NCBI GenBank assembly: GCA_905203045.1 | Contig: CAJKUH010000014.1 | Location: forward strand, 1-50,543 | Direction: 5' to 3' | DNA length: 50,543 bases | DNA from: an uncultured Eggerthella sp. | GTDB lineage: Bacteria; Actinomycetota; Coriobacteriia; Coriobacteriales; Eggerthellaceae | Shown here: piece by piece, positions 31,463-40,458 of the stretch | Layout of the letters: each line of letters starts with the position of its first letter | How positions within the stretch are numbered: the stretch's first letter is position 1 | Notes under the pieces: model-generated | The model's input: the letters and a program-made list of their open reading frames with translations, nothing else | Databases searched by the model: none | Told to the model about the DNA's origin: nothing | Position numbers and translations under genes: made by a program

Positions 31463-33803
31463 AACCAATCTTAACGATGGGCGCGTAATCCTTCAACAGC
31501 TTCTTGGTCTGGCCGGTGCGGCTGAAGCGCACATGCAGCGTGTCGCCGTCCACCTTGGTGATAGTGCCGCGGCCGAACACCTTGTGGTCTACCGTGTCGC
31601 CCTTGGCAAACATCATCTTGGCTGCCGCCTTCTTCTGCGCAGAAGGCTTCACGCCCATAGGGCGCGCCTGCTGGCGAGGACGCGTGCCCGAAGCGCTGGA
31701 CTGGCCGAACACGCGACCGCCGCCCGCCTCGGAACCAGAGCCGGCAATGCCACGACGACTGCCGCGCTTTTCCCAACCAGAGCCCGAGAAACCAGCAGAG
31801 CCCATGCCAATACCTTTACGCAGCTCAAGCGGGATTTCGCTGATGAAGCGCGAGGGCGGGTTGGCGCTTGACTGGCCGAAGATCTGACGCGTGAAGGCGT
31901 TGGTAAGGTAGAGCTTCTTACGCGCACGCGTGATGGCAACGTAGGCCAAACGGCGCTCTTCTTCCAGCCCCTGCGCATCCTGCGAGGAATTACCGTGCGG
32001 GAACAGGGACTCTTCCATGCCCGCCACGAACACGCAGTCGAATTCCAAGCCCTTGGCGGCATGGATGGTCATCATGGTAATGGCATCGCCGTCTTCGGCC
32101 ACCGTGTCCATGTCGGTACGCAACGTTACCCATTCCACGAAATCGGGCAGGGAATTTGCCTGGAACGTGCGCACGGGCGGCTCTTCATCGCTTGCCGGCG
32201 CATCGTCGGCCGTTGGGGGCTCGAACAGGGCATCAGCGTCGTCGTGCGTCTGGGCATATTCGTCCACTACGCCGAAAAGTTCCTGGATGTTTTCAATGCG
32301 GCCTGCAGCGTCGTCGGAGTTTTCCGCCTGGTAAGCGCGGATGATGCCCGACTTGTCCACGATGGTTTCAACCACTTTGCGCAAGTCGCCCTCGTAGCCT
32401 TGCGCTTCGTGAATAAGCGCCACGAACTCGGCGATGGCCCTGCGCGTTGCCGAGCGGATTTGGTCGTCGGCGATGCACAGCTCGGCTGCCTGCAAGAACG
32501 TGATGCCTGTTTCGCGCGCCACGTAATCGATGTGCTCTACCGTGGTTTTGCCGATGCCGCGCTTCGGCACGTTGATGACGCGATGAGCCGCAACGTCGTT
32601 AGCAGGGTTCACCACCAGGTTCAAGTACGCCATAACATCGCGGATTTCCGCACGATCGAAAAAGCGCGTGCCTCCTACCAGGCGATACGGCACGCCGGCA
32701 CGCATCAGCATATCTTCAAGCATACGGCTCTGCGCATTGGTGCGGTAGAACACCGCAATCTGGTTGTACGGCATGCCCTCGCCGTGCTGATGCTCGATTT
32801 CCGAGGCAATCCAGCGGCCTTCATCGCGTTCGTCGGTAGCGCTGTACACGGAAATCTTGTCACCTGCCGGCTTCGAGGTGAACAGCTTCTTAGGCTTGCG
32901 CGTAAGGTTGTTGGCGATAACCGCGTTTGCCGCTGCCAGGATGTTGCCCATGGAGCGGTAGTTTTCCTCCAGCTTCACCACATGGGCTTCAGGATAATCC
33001 TTCTCGAAGTCGAGGATGTTGCGCAGGTCGGCGCCACGCCAGGAGTAAATGGACTGGTCGTCGTCGCCTACTACCATGATGTTCTTGTGCGCCGCCGCCA
33101 GAAGCTGGGTGAGCACGTACTGGGCATGGTTGGTGTCCTGATACTCGTCTACCATCAGGTAGCGGAAACGGTTTTGATACGCCGCCAGCACATCGGGGTG
33201 GTTCTTCAGCAGAAGCCAGGTGTACAGCAGCAGGTCGTCGAAGTCGAAGGCGTTCAGCTGACGCAAGCGCTCCTGCAGGCGCGTGTACACGCGGGCAGCA
33301 ACCTGGCCTACCGGGTCGGACACTTTGCCAGCAAATACCTCCGCCACCTGCAAATCGTTTTTTGCCTGGGAAATGCGGTTGCGCAGCGCAGGGATGGGAT
33401 AGCGCTTCTTGTCGATGTTCAACTCGTCCATGATCTGCTCTACCAGGCGCTTCGAGTCGCTGTCATCGTAGATGGTAAAGCCCTTGGCGAAGCCCACGCG
33501 GTCGCAGTCGGAACGCAGGATGCGCACGCACATGCTGTGGAACGTGGAAACCCACATGCCACGGGCACCGCCGCCGATAAGCCCCTGCAAACGCTCGCGC
33601 ATTTCGGCGGCTGCCTTGTTGGTAAACGTGATGGCCATGATTTGCCACGGGGCAACGTTCAGATCTTCCACTAAATGCGCGATGCGATGGGTAAGCACAC
33701 GCGTTTTGCCGGAACCGGCGCCTGCCAAAACCAACAGCGGGCCTTCCGTGCACAGCACTGCTTCGCGCTGGGGACCATTTAGGGTATCAAGATCGATGGG
33801 CAT
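31461..33803 (-). CDS. pcrA: ATP-dependent DNA helicase PcrA/UvrD
   Basis: 780 residues from the ATG at 33803 (MPIDLDTLNGPQREAVLCTE). It is a superfamily 1A 3'-5' helicase for repair and replication-conflict removal. Motif I LAGAGSGKT ends at residue 34, motif II is DEYQDT, motif III GDDDQSIYSWRGA, motif IV EENYRS, motif V HAAKGLEFDCVFVAG and motif VI AYVAITRARKKL. The C-terminal VDHKVFGRGTITKVDGDTLH is the PcrA-type Tudor-like tail that binds RNA polymerase. AGGA lies 9 nt before the ATG. The frame is open upstream but unconserved. Confidence 0.97.
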   Translation of the reverse strand: MPIDLDTLNGPQREAVLCTEGPLLVLAGAGSGKTRVLTHRIAHLVEDLNVAPWQIMAITFTNKAAAEMRERLQGLIGGGARGMWVSTFHSMCVRILRSDCDRVGFAKGFTIYDDSDSKRLVEQIMDELNIDKKRYPIPALRNRISQAKNDLQVAEVFAGKVSDPVGQVAARVYTRLQERLRQLNAFDFDDLLLYTWLLLKNHPDVLAAYQNRFRYLMVDEYQDTNHAQYVLTQLLAAAHKNIMVVGDDDQSIYSWRGADLRNILDFEKDYPEAHVVKLEENYRSMGNILAAANAVIANNLTRKPKKLFTSKPAGDKISVYSATDERDEGRWIASEIEHQHGEGMPYNQIAVFYRTNAQSRMLEDMLMRAGVPYRLVGGTRFFDRAEIRDVMAYLNLVVNPANDVAAHRVINVPKRGIGKTTVEHIDYVARETGITFLQAAELCIADDQIRSATRRAIAEFVALIHEAQGYEGDLRKVVETIVDKSGIIRAYQAENSDDAAGRIENIQELFGVVDEYAQTHDDADALFEPPTADDAPASDEEPPVRTFQANSLPDFVEWVTLRTDMDTVAEDGDAITMMTIHAAKGLEFDCVFVAGMEESLFPHGNSSQDAQGLEEERRLAYVAITRARKKLYLTNAFTRQIFGQSSANPPSRFISEIPLELRKGIGMGSAGFSGSGWEKRGSRRGIAGSGSEAGGGRVFGQSSASGTRPRQQARPMGVKPSAQKKAAAKMMFAKGDTVDHKVFGRGTITKVDGDTLHVRFSRTGQTKKLLKDYAPIVKIG

Positions 33804-34065
33804 GCAATTCGTCCTAACACAACAAACCGCCCGGGTTTTGCGGCCCGCGCGGCACTTACGTTTTATTCGGCTTGTTATTCTACCGCGCCCAACAGCACAA
33901 CCCCACCCTATCCGCAGTATCCCTACGGTTTGTTCGAATAGCACCGCCCCACGCCAATAGGGACAGGCGCTTTTGGCAGAGTAGCGCCAAAGGTATCAGT
34001 CCCTGCCGGACGCTCCTCCCCTCGCAAACAAAAAATGTCCGAAAGGGCGTTAATGGGCTCGCATC

Positions 34066-34189
34066 GTTGGACGAAACAGCGAGCGGGATTCTGACGAGTG
34101 CAGATGCCGTAAAAGCACGCGCCAGGCGCACTTTGTGCGTCCAGCAGGCTTGCAGCGGCAGCTGTGCCGTCAGAATCCCGCGCAGCGTC
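34066..34189. repeat. Repeat family A, copy 5 (between pcrA and aroF)
   Basis: Shares GTTGGACGAAACAGCGAGCG, GAGTGCAG, GCGCCAGGCG, CGTCCAGC and CGCGCAGCGTC with copy 3. The outer stem is a perfect 14 bp (34083-34096 with 34168-34181) of different sequence. The apical hairpin is CGCAC-TTT-GTGCG. A perfect 12-bp hairpin with a GTA loop follows (34208-34219 with 34223-34234) and touches the aroF stop codon. The 33804-34234 gap contains no gene. Confidence 0.75.
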
Positions 34190-34234
34190 GTAACATCTCT
34201 TGCGAACGTTACGCTGATCGTAGATCAGCGTAAC

Positions 34235-35024
<790 letters not shown>

Positions 35025-35032
<8 letters not shown>

Positions 35033-35309
35033 GGGAGGGTACCTCTTTCATAACCTTAAGGATTCCACGATAGATCTCGGTAAGGTTTTCGTTATAAAGA
35101 GGGCCCTCGTTATACGTTGCAAGGCGCGCAAAGATTTCCTCCTCGCGCTTCGGGTCGTACAAACCCATATGGGCATCGGGCTTCAATGCTCGGATGTCCA
35201 GGGAATGGCCAGCGCGCTCGTTCAGAAGAGCGACCAGCTTCTGATCGATAGCATCGATCTCGGCACGATGCTTTTCGATTTCCTCGAATGCTTCGTTCTT
35301 TTCCGGCAT
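35025..35309 (-). CDS. aroQ: Chorismate mutase, AroQ type
   Basis: 94 residues, all-helical AroQ fold. EKHRAEIDAIDQKLVALLNE gives the first helix with the conserved arginine. YDPKREEEIFARLA and the third helix LTEIYRGILKVMKEV complete the site. It converts chorismate to prephenate for phenylalanine and tyrosine. AAAGGAG precedes the ATG. The downstream aroF starts within its last codons, so the two are translationally coupled. Confidence 0.92.
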
Positions 35310-35602
35310 CTCATACTCCTTTCAAAAAAGATGGGAAACCGCGCCCCACGGCACGGTGTTTACCCATGATAACAAAGCTCGAGTGCCGTTATGCCGCAGC
35401 AGCCGGTGTTTTGGCGAATAACCAGCTAAAACGCCGCTCCCCGCCACAGGGTACCGCCCATACGGTATGCCGAAGCAAGAAGAATGGAAGCAAAGCTAAA
35501 CAGAGCAGCGAAAATAGGCGAGGGAGCAAAGCAAAAGTCGGTCAATAGCGCCCGGCCCCTAAGCTTAAAGCGTGCCTTGTTTTTTGCCGCGCAATTCCTC
35601 GG
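35310..35602. other. Intergenic region upstream of aroQ
   Basis: No credible gene. It contains a small hairpin TACCG-CCCATA-CGGTA near 35452-35467 and a possible -10 TATCAT on the minus strand about 60 bp before aroQ without a good -35. Nothing else is recognised. Confidence 0.4.
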
Positions 35603-35628
35603 ACAAAAAACGGCCCCAAAGGGCCGCT
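35603..35628 (-). terminator. Rho-independent terminator after the small membrane protein gene
   Basis: CGGCCC (35611-35616) pairs with GGGCCG (35621-35626), with TTTTTTG on the minus strand. It ends the uppP operon. Confidence 0.88.
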
Positions 35629-35640
35629 TTGAAATGCGCG

Positions 35641-35883
35641 TTATTTTCGAGCCGGGTCGTTGATGGCCGCTATGGCAAGCAAGGAAACCGAAACCATGAT
35701 GCCGAACTGACCGAAGAACATATCGCCCTGCCCCACCACATAGGATGCCAGGGCAACCAGGATGATAACCAGCGCAGCATAGTTGCAGTACCGGGAAATG
35801 CACTTGTTGGAGCGCTCCCGCAGCTGCTGCTTTTCCTCTTCGGAAAGTGCTTTGCGCTTGGTATGTTTCTCGCTGTTGCTCAT
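35641..35883 (-). CDS. Small membrane protein, unknown
   Basis: 80 residues. A charged N-terminal third (SEKHTKRKALSEEEKQQLRE) is followed by two hydrophobic segments near 35-50 and 57-72. No known motif. It lies 24 bp downstream of uppP and before a strong terminator, so it is probably co-transcribed with uppP. No clear Shine-Dalgarno is visible, so translation may depend on uppP. Confidence 0.65.
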   Translation of the reverse strand: MSNSEKHTKRKALSEEEKQQLRERSNKCISRYCNYAALVIILVALASYVVGQGDMFFGQFGIMVSVSLLAIAAINDPARK

Positions 35884-35907
35884 GCGCTTAGCATACCATC
35901 AAGCGGC

Positions 35908-36852
35908 TTAGAAAACGCCCAGGGTCTTCGCACCGAAGTAACCAAGCACAACCAGACCGACGAAGATACGGTACACGCCGAACACCGTGAAGTCGTTCTG
36001 CTTGATGTAGCCCATAAGGAAGCGGATGGCAATCATGCCCATGGCGAAGGCGGAAACGATGCCAACCACCAGAACCACGATTTCCACCTGCGTCATAGCG
36101 ATGCCGGCCAGGAAGAACTTGATGGCCTTCACCATGCCCCAGCCGAACATAACGGGGATAGCCAGGAAGAAGGTGAACTCCGCTGCAGCGGTACGCGAGC
36201 ACCCGCACAGCATGCCGCCGATGATGGTGGCACCGGAACGGCTGGTACCGGGGATGATGGCCAGAACTTCGAAGAAGCCGATCTTGATGGCAGTTTTCCA
36301 ATCCATTTCATAAGGATCGGTGATGTCGAACAAGGCGTTTTCAACCGCTTCGGGGCTCGTAGCGTCTATCTGGCGGGCATGCTTGCCACGTGGCTGCTCA
36401 GCGGATTCGATTACCGCGCGAGCGCGTTTGCGGTTGTGCGCCTCAAGCACGATGAAGATGATGCCGTACAGGATAAGCATGGCTGCCACGGTATAGGCAT
36501 TGTAGAAATGGTCGTGTACCCAGTCATCCAGAGCGAGGCCCAAAACCGCAGCAGGGACGCTTCCGATAATAACCATGCCCCACATGTGCCACGTCTTGCG
36601 ACGCTCGGTTTCGTCTTTGGTTCGCGAAACAGGGTTCAGCTTATGCCAGAAGGTAACCACAACCGCCATGATGGAACCAATCTGGATAACCACCAAGAAC
36701 AGTTCCAAGAACTTATCGCTTACATTGAGCTTCACGAATTCGTCGACCAGAATCATATGACCAGTCGAAGAAATAGGGAGCCATTCGGTGATGCCCTCGG
36801 TAATACCAAGCAACAACGCCTTTAAGGCTTCAATAAGGATGTCGGGCGACAT
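35908..36852 (-). CDS. uppP: Undecaprenyl-diphosphatase
   Basis: 314 residues, longer than the usual 265-280. This integral membrane enzyme recycles undecaprenyl pyrophosphate for peptidoglycan synthesis and gives bacitracin resistance. ITEWLPISSTGHM (E23, S28-S29, H32) and PGTSRSGATI are the two catalytic motifs. The extra length is a hydrophilic insert of about 40 residues (around 145-190, with KHARQIDATSPEAVE) between membrane segments. AGAAGGGAAG precedes the ATG. The leader has two hairpins, one at 36916-36937. Confidence 0.95.
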   Translation of the reverse strand: MSPDILIEALKALLLGITEGITEWLPISSTGHMILVDEFVKLNVSDKFLELFLVVIQIGSIMAVVVTFWHKLNPVSRTKDETERRKTWHMWGMVIIGSVPAAVLGLALDDWVHDHFYNAYTVAAMLILYGIIFIVLEAHNRKRARAVIESAEQPRGKHARQIDATSPEAVENALFDITDPYEMDWKTAIKIGFFEVLAIIPGTSRSGATIIGGMLCGCSRTAAAEFTFFLAIPVMFGWGMVKAIKFFLAGIAMTQVEIVVLVVGIVSAFAMGMIAIRFLMGYIKQNDFTVFGVYRIFVGLVVLGYFGAKTLGVF

Positions 36853-37063
36853 GCGCTTCCCTTCTATTCAGTACCTACGGCGCCAGAAAACCCAGCACTT
36901 GATTCGAACAGCAAACTACCCACACAACGGTGGGTAGATAAGTTAATCGTACGTGAACGAACACGCTCACGGGAGTTTTTCATAAAAGACCCACCTACCA
37001 CCCCATTTACCTGGGGTTTTGTAAAAACAGGGTAAAACGGCCCAATTTTTTCGAAAAAAGGGG
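36853..37063. other. uppP leader region with hairpins
   Basis: No gene. CTACCCAC (36916-36923) pairs with GTGGGTAG (36930-36937). A CGTGA/TCACG hairpin lies near 36951-36970, and ACCCCA/TGGGGT plus TTTT lies near 36999-37020 on the plus strand. On the minus strand the first two would be in the uppP leader. Function unknown. Confidence 0.4.
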
Positions 37064-37092
37064 TTGACGGAGCGGGTGCCTATCCGTAATAT
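37064..37092 (+). promoter_or_regulatory. Sigma70-type promoter for the tRNA pair
   Basis: TTGACG (37064-37069), a 17-bp spacer, then TAATAT (37087-37092), about 60 bp before tRNA-Gln. Confidence 0.8.
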
Positions 37093-37159
37093 ACTGATTC
37101 GCGCCTTGGCAAAGGGTAACACCACCGAGGAAGCGAAGCGAAAGCATCGCGCAACTCAT

Positions 37160-37233
37160 TGGGGTGTCGTCTAATGGTAGGACAGCGGTTTCTGGTACCG
37201 TATGTGAGGGTTCGACTCCTTCCACCCCAGCCA
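37160..37233 (+). tRNA. tRNA-Gln (anticodon CTG)
   Basis: 74 nt including encoded CCA. Acceptor TGGGGTG pairs with CACCCCA, D-stem GTC/GAC, anticodon stem GCGGT/ACCGT with loop TTCTGGT (anticodon CTG, reading CAG), and T-loop TTCGACT. Discriminator G. It is followed 12 nt later by tRNA-Glu. Confidence 0.95.
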
Positions 37234-37245
37234 ATATGCGCTTAT

Positions 37246-37322
37246 GGCCTCGTCGTCTAGCGGTTTAGGACGCCGCCCTCTCAAGGCGGAGATCGTCGGT
37301 TCGAATCCGATCGAGGCTACCA
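37246..37322 (+). tRNA. tRNA-Glu (anticodon CTC)
   Basis: 77 nt including CCA. Acceptor GGCCTCG pairs with CGAGGCT (one G-U), anticodon stem CCGCC/GGCGG with loop CTCTCAA (anticodon CTC, reading GAG), and T-loop TTCGAAT. It is co-transcribed with tRNA-Gln. Confidence 0.95.
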
Positions 37323-37328
37323 ACTTTT

Positions 37329-37361
37329 CAAGAGGCTGCTCGAAAGGGCAGCCTCTTTTGT
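37329..37361 (+). terminator. Rho-independent terminator after the tRNAs
   Basis: A perfect 9-bp stem AGAGGCTGC (37331-37339) / GCAGCCTCT (37348-37356), then TTTG. Confidence 0.85.
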
Positions 37362-37482
37362 TGTTCCCTCCATTCCCTGCATTCAAGTTTTCAAGAGGGC
37401 AAAGGTATTGCCGTCTCACCATGCATCTTATGCCTTTACGCCATCCCCCTCCTGCTCTCAGCCGCCCCTCTCTCTTGATAGC

Positions 37483-37721
37483 TGGCAAAAATCACGCGAA
37501 ACGTATTCCCTTTTCGGAAATTTGCAGAATTAGGGGCCTTCGTGCCACAAATCGCTCGAAACGTATGCATTTCAAACGATTTGTGGCAAGTTTTCCGCCA
37601 TACGTATGCTTTTTCGCGAAAAACAATCGATTCAGAATACGTAGAGCGGAAAACTTGCCATGAAAGGCTTCTTTTCGAAGAAAAAGCAGCAGAGGGAATA
37701 CGTTTCGATCGATTCTTGCCA
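37483..37721. repeat. Repeat family B, locus 1: nested inverted repeats beginning TGGCAA
   Basis: The outer 28-bp arms (37483-37510 and 37694-37721) agree at 24 of 28 positions as an inverted repeat and contain GAAACGTATTCCC. Inside are a perfect 12-bp pair TGCCACAAATCG (37543-37554) / 37577-37588 and a perfect 15-bp pair TGGCAAGTTTTCCGC (37584-37598) / 37646-37660. ACGTAT recurs after each arm. The whole 37362-37827 stretch has no gene. Confidence 0.65.
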
Positions 37722-37827
37722 TTTTTCGAGCAGGCATGCGCCGCATCATGACGCAACCCAGGGAAACTGCGAAACACGTCTTGCCGAAAGCGGTTTACGG
37801 AAGCAGCTCCTAAAGCCTTTAACAACG

Positions 37828-37866
37828 AAAGGAGCTCGCAGTCTATTATGGACCGCGAGCCCCTTT
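37828..37866 (-). terminator. Long hairpin downstream of the flippase gene
   Basis: 16-bp arms (37828-37843 and 37851-37866) with two mismatches around TATTATG. On the minus strand it follows the flippase stop and is followed by CGTTGTT. A likely terminator with a modest T content. Confidence 0.65.
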
Positions 37867-37889
37867 CACATTGTTGACGGCGATGCGCG

Positions 37890-39674
37890 CTACCGCTTGC
37901 CTTGCTGATTGCGATCGTCATCTCGATATATTTGAGCCACATAATCTTGCACAGGCTCTTCTTCCGGCACGCGTGCCGAAGGGCTACGAGACGCGGAATC
38001 ATACGATGACGAAGGCCTTTGTGCACCATACGCAGGATCGTACGGCGCTGAGGGCCTGTGCGCACCGTGTGCAGGGGCGGCGGCCCTTCGCTGCGCTTCG
38101 CCCCGCCCAGCAGTGCGCTGAGCCTCACGCGCTGCCGCAGCGCTTTCTGCTTCCGCAACTGCCACGGCACGTTCGGGATGATGCATCAAGTCGATGCAGA
38201 TGCTGATGTACTCCCACACCAGCAGCACCAGCAGGATAGTCATGACAATGAGATAGCCGATAACCGCACCAGGCAAGCCCGTGAAGTCGATGAGCAGAAT
38301 GGGCACGAACAGCGAAAAGCCGAAGGTGATGACGTAGAGCTTCATGACCGACTTCTGGCGACGCAGCACAGTAATCACCTGATACAGGAAGTCGATGATG
38401 GCAGTAACGCCACCAGCGGCGATCATGATGTAGCTCAAGCCACGGAACTGCTCGAAGTCGATGCCGTACATGAAGCTCATGATGGGGATGCCGATCCAGC
38501 CCATGAAGAAGATAACCACCAGCGTCAGGGCAATAACCAACGCAACGATGGCCAGGATAACCAGATGGAATCGGTTGCGCTTTTCGGCATCGGCCCACAT
38601 CTGAGCCATGCGCACCAGCAGCGGCTTGTACACAAAGCCAACGGTAAGCAGGATGGCCTGCGCCGGGAAGTACAGCGCGTTGAAGTACAGCTGGTTGTCG
38701 TAGCTGAGCGATGTTTCCATGACGAACTTCGGCATGTTGTCGATCAAGGCGTACATGAACAGGGCAATGAATGCCGGGGCGCATTGCCTGAACAGCGCAA
38801 CGATGCTCTCGAAATTCTGTTTGCGCGATTTCGGCGTTTCAAGCAGCGCCAAGGGGAACGTAAGCACCACGAACGTTGCGATTGCGGCCACCGCCATGGC
38901 AATGCTTGCCATGCCCAAATCGCGTGTTATCAGCAGGAACAGCGAAAACACCACGAACACGACCACCGAACGGAACGCCTGCGAAATGCCCGCAAGATAC
39001 AGCTTGTCCTTCTGCTGCAAGCGCCCTTCGTACACGTCGGCCAAGCCATCGACCATCTTGTACACGCACACGCCCATGCAGATGGTGAACATCTGCTCGC
39101 TGTAGCCGCGGATACCGCAGTACACGTACGCCACTACCATCATGGCAATGCACGTTATGACGCGGCTTATCTGATAATCGGTAAACGAATGCGTTTCACT
39201 GATGTCGGAAACCTGATAGGTGCGCATGCCGAAATTGCCGATGATCATCAGCAACGTGCCGATGATGAACGCCATGGAGAACATGCCTGCCTGCTCCACG
39301 CCGCACAGCTGCGTAACCACAATGGTGAGGATGGGAAACACCATGCCCCAAGCACCGGTGCCGATGGTGTTGCAGATGTAGTCGCGCGTGGTTTTGTGGG
39401 AAGCGAATTCCTCTTCCTGGTCGAATGAGCCTTCCGACACCACGCCCAAAAGACGATTGCACCAATCGTTGATGGCTTTTTTCACCGGATTCTGCTTGCG
39501 CGGCTTGTTCGGCCTACGCGGAGGCTTATGCCTTCCTTGCTTTTCAGCTCGCGTGGCGCGAAACCCGTCGGCGAACGATACGGTGGAGCCTTTTTCGTTT
39601 GCCTTGCGCGCAGCGGTACGGGCACGCTGCGCAAACGAGTTGTTCTGGGTGTTGTTCTGGTGCCTACCTTGCAT
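37890..39674 (-). CDS. Polysaccharide-type flippase (MATE/MOP superfamily) with charged tails
   Basis: 594 residues from the ATG at 39674. A TTG three codons upstream (39683) is nearer to AAAGG and is an alternative. A basic N-terminal tail of about 90 residues precedes 12-14 hydrophobic segments (about 105-500) arranged like Wzx/MurJ-type lipid-linked oligosaccharide flippases. The C-terminal 90 residues are Ala/Ser/Pro/Arg-rich and look disordered (APAHGAHRPSAPYDPAYGAQ). It could export a cell-surface glycan or teichoic acid precursor. No glycosyltransferase cluster adjoins it, so the substrate is open. Confidence 0.8.
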   Translation of the reverse strand: MQGRHQNNTQNNSFAQRARTAARKANEKGSTVSFADGFRATRAEKQGRHKPPRRPNKPRKQNPVKKAINDWCNRLLGVVSEGSFDQEEEFASHKTTRDYICNTIGTGAWGMVFPILTIVVTQLCGVEQAGMFSMAFIIGTLLMIIGNFGMRTYQVSDISETHSFTDYQISRVITCIAMMVVAYVYCGIRGYSEQMFTICMGVCVYKMVDGLADVYEGRLQQKDKLYLAGISQAFRSVVVFVVFSLFLLITRDLGMASIAMAVAAIATFVVLTFPLALLETPKSRKQNFESIVALFRQCAPAFIALFMYALIDNMPKFVMETSLSYDNQLYFNALYFPAQAILLTVGFVYKPLLVRMAQMWADAEKRNRFHLVILAIVALVIALTLVVIFFMGWIGIPIMSFMYGIDFEQFRGLSYIMIAAGGVTAIIDFLYQVITVLRRQKSVMKLYVITFGFSLFVPILLIDFTGLPGAVIGYLIVMTILLVLLVWEYISICIDLMHHPERAVAVAEAESAAAAREAQRTAGRGEAQRRAAAPAHGAHRPSAPYDPAYGAQRPSSSYDSASRSPSARVPEEEPVQDYVAQIYRDDDRNQQGKR

Positions 39675-39723
39675 CCCGTGCAACTGGCCTTTCTATGATA
39701 AGCGCCCAAAAGCGCAGATAAAC

Positions 39724-39754
39724 ATAAGGCGCAGGGATCAAACCTGCGCCTTGA
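39724..39754 (-). terminator. Hairpin terminator after the nickel importer operon
   Basis: A perfect 10-bp stem AAGGCGCAGG (39726-39735) / CCTGCGCCTT (39743-39752). On the minus strand it is followed by ATGTTTATC, a weak T run. It separates the nik operon from the flippase gene. Confidence 0.65.
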
Positions 39755-39840
39755 CGATTATAAGGCCCTTGCTGCGGTATTGCCCCTTGTTACCGAAAGG
39801 TATCAAGAAACACGCACGCGGAATGCACGCGATAACCAAA

Positions 39841-40458
39841 TTAACGCTGCGACTGCGCCGTTAAATCCACAACCCTGGTGGCAATATGGGAAACAAGAGC
39901 CGGCGAATGCGACGTCATGACCAGCCCCACCTCATGCTCCTCGCAGTACGAAAGCAGCGTTTCCCAAATCTGCACCTGGGTAATGGCATCGAGCATGGTG
40001 GAAATCTCGTCGGCAATCAGGAACTTCGGCGCAGATTGCAAAGCGCGCGCGATGCAGCAACGCTGCATTTCTCCGCCCGAAAGCTCACGCGGATAGCGTG
40101 AAAGCCATTCGGGACGAACCCCCAAGGTGGAAAGCAGGCCTTCGTCGATGGGGCCCGCCTCCAACAGTGAGGCGCGAATGCGCAAACGAGGGTCGAGCGC
40201 CTGCTCGGGATGCTGCCATATCATCTGAACCGGGCACGCACTCTTGCGGGGCAAGGGTTCCCCGTCAACCAACACCATCCCCGAACGGGGCTGCAGATAA
40301 CCGGCAAGAATACGGCACAAGGTGGTTTTGCCGAAACCGGAGGGGGCTGCAAGGCATACCCGCTCGCCGCTTTCAACCTGCAAACCCACTTTGTCCAAGA
40401 CCAAACGCGCGCCTGGTTTGTAGGCGTACGTTACTTCTTCGGCTTCCAGCACGCTCAC
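39841..40458 (-). CDS. nikE: Nickel-type peptide/metal ABC transporter ATPase 2 (NikE-like, GTG start)
   Basis: 205 residues, shorter than the usual 250-260. Walker A reads APSGFGKTT (Ala replacing the first Gly), the signature is LSGGEMQR, Walker B FLIADE and the H-loop SHS. It lacks the C-terminal extension typical of OppF/DppF. The start is GTG at 40458, overlapping the nikD stop by 4 nt (GTGA). It pairs with NikD to power the importer. Confidence 0.85.
   Translation of the reverse strand: MSVLEAEEVTYAYKPGARLVLDKVGLQVESGERVCLAAPSGFGKTTLCRILAGYLQPRSGMVLVDGEPLPRKSACPVQMIWQHPEQALDPRLRIRASLLEAGPIDEGLLSTLGVRPEWLSRYPRELSGGEMQRCCIARALQSAPKFLIADEISTMLDAITQVQIWETLLSYCEEHEVGLVMTSHSPALVSHIATRVVDLTAQSQR

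Noticed and set aside
31995..33674. A 559-codon open frame antisense to pcrA
   Set aside because: It is a shadow of the helicase gene. Composition is rich in His/Val/Arg/Gly as expected from reversed codons, with no motif.
34208..34234. Perfect 12-bp hairpin as the aroF terminator
   Set aside because: No T run follows on the minus strand, and the same hairpin type recurs after other repeat A copies irrespective of gene direction, so it is treated as part of the repeat.
38058..39428. A 456-codon open frame antisense to the flippase gene, rich in His, Gln, Asp and Asn
   Set aside because: The His/Gln/Asp/Asn richness is the complement of codons for hydrophobic membrane segments. It looks like a metal-binding protein only by accident.
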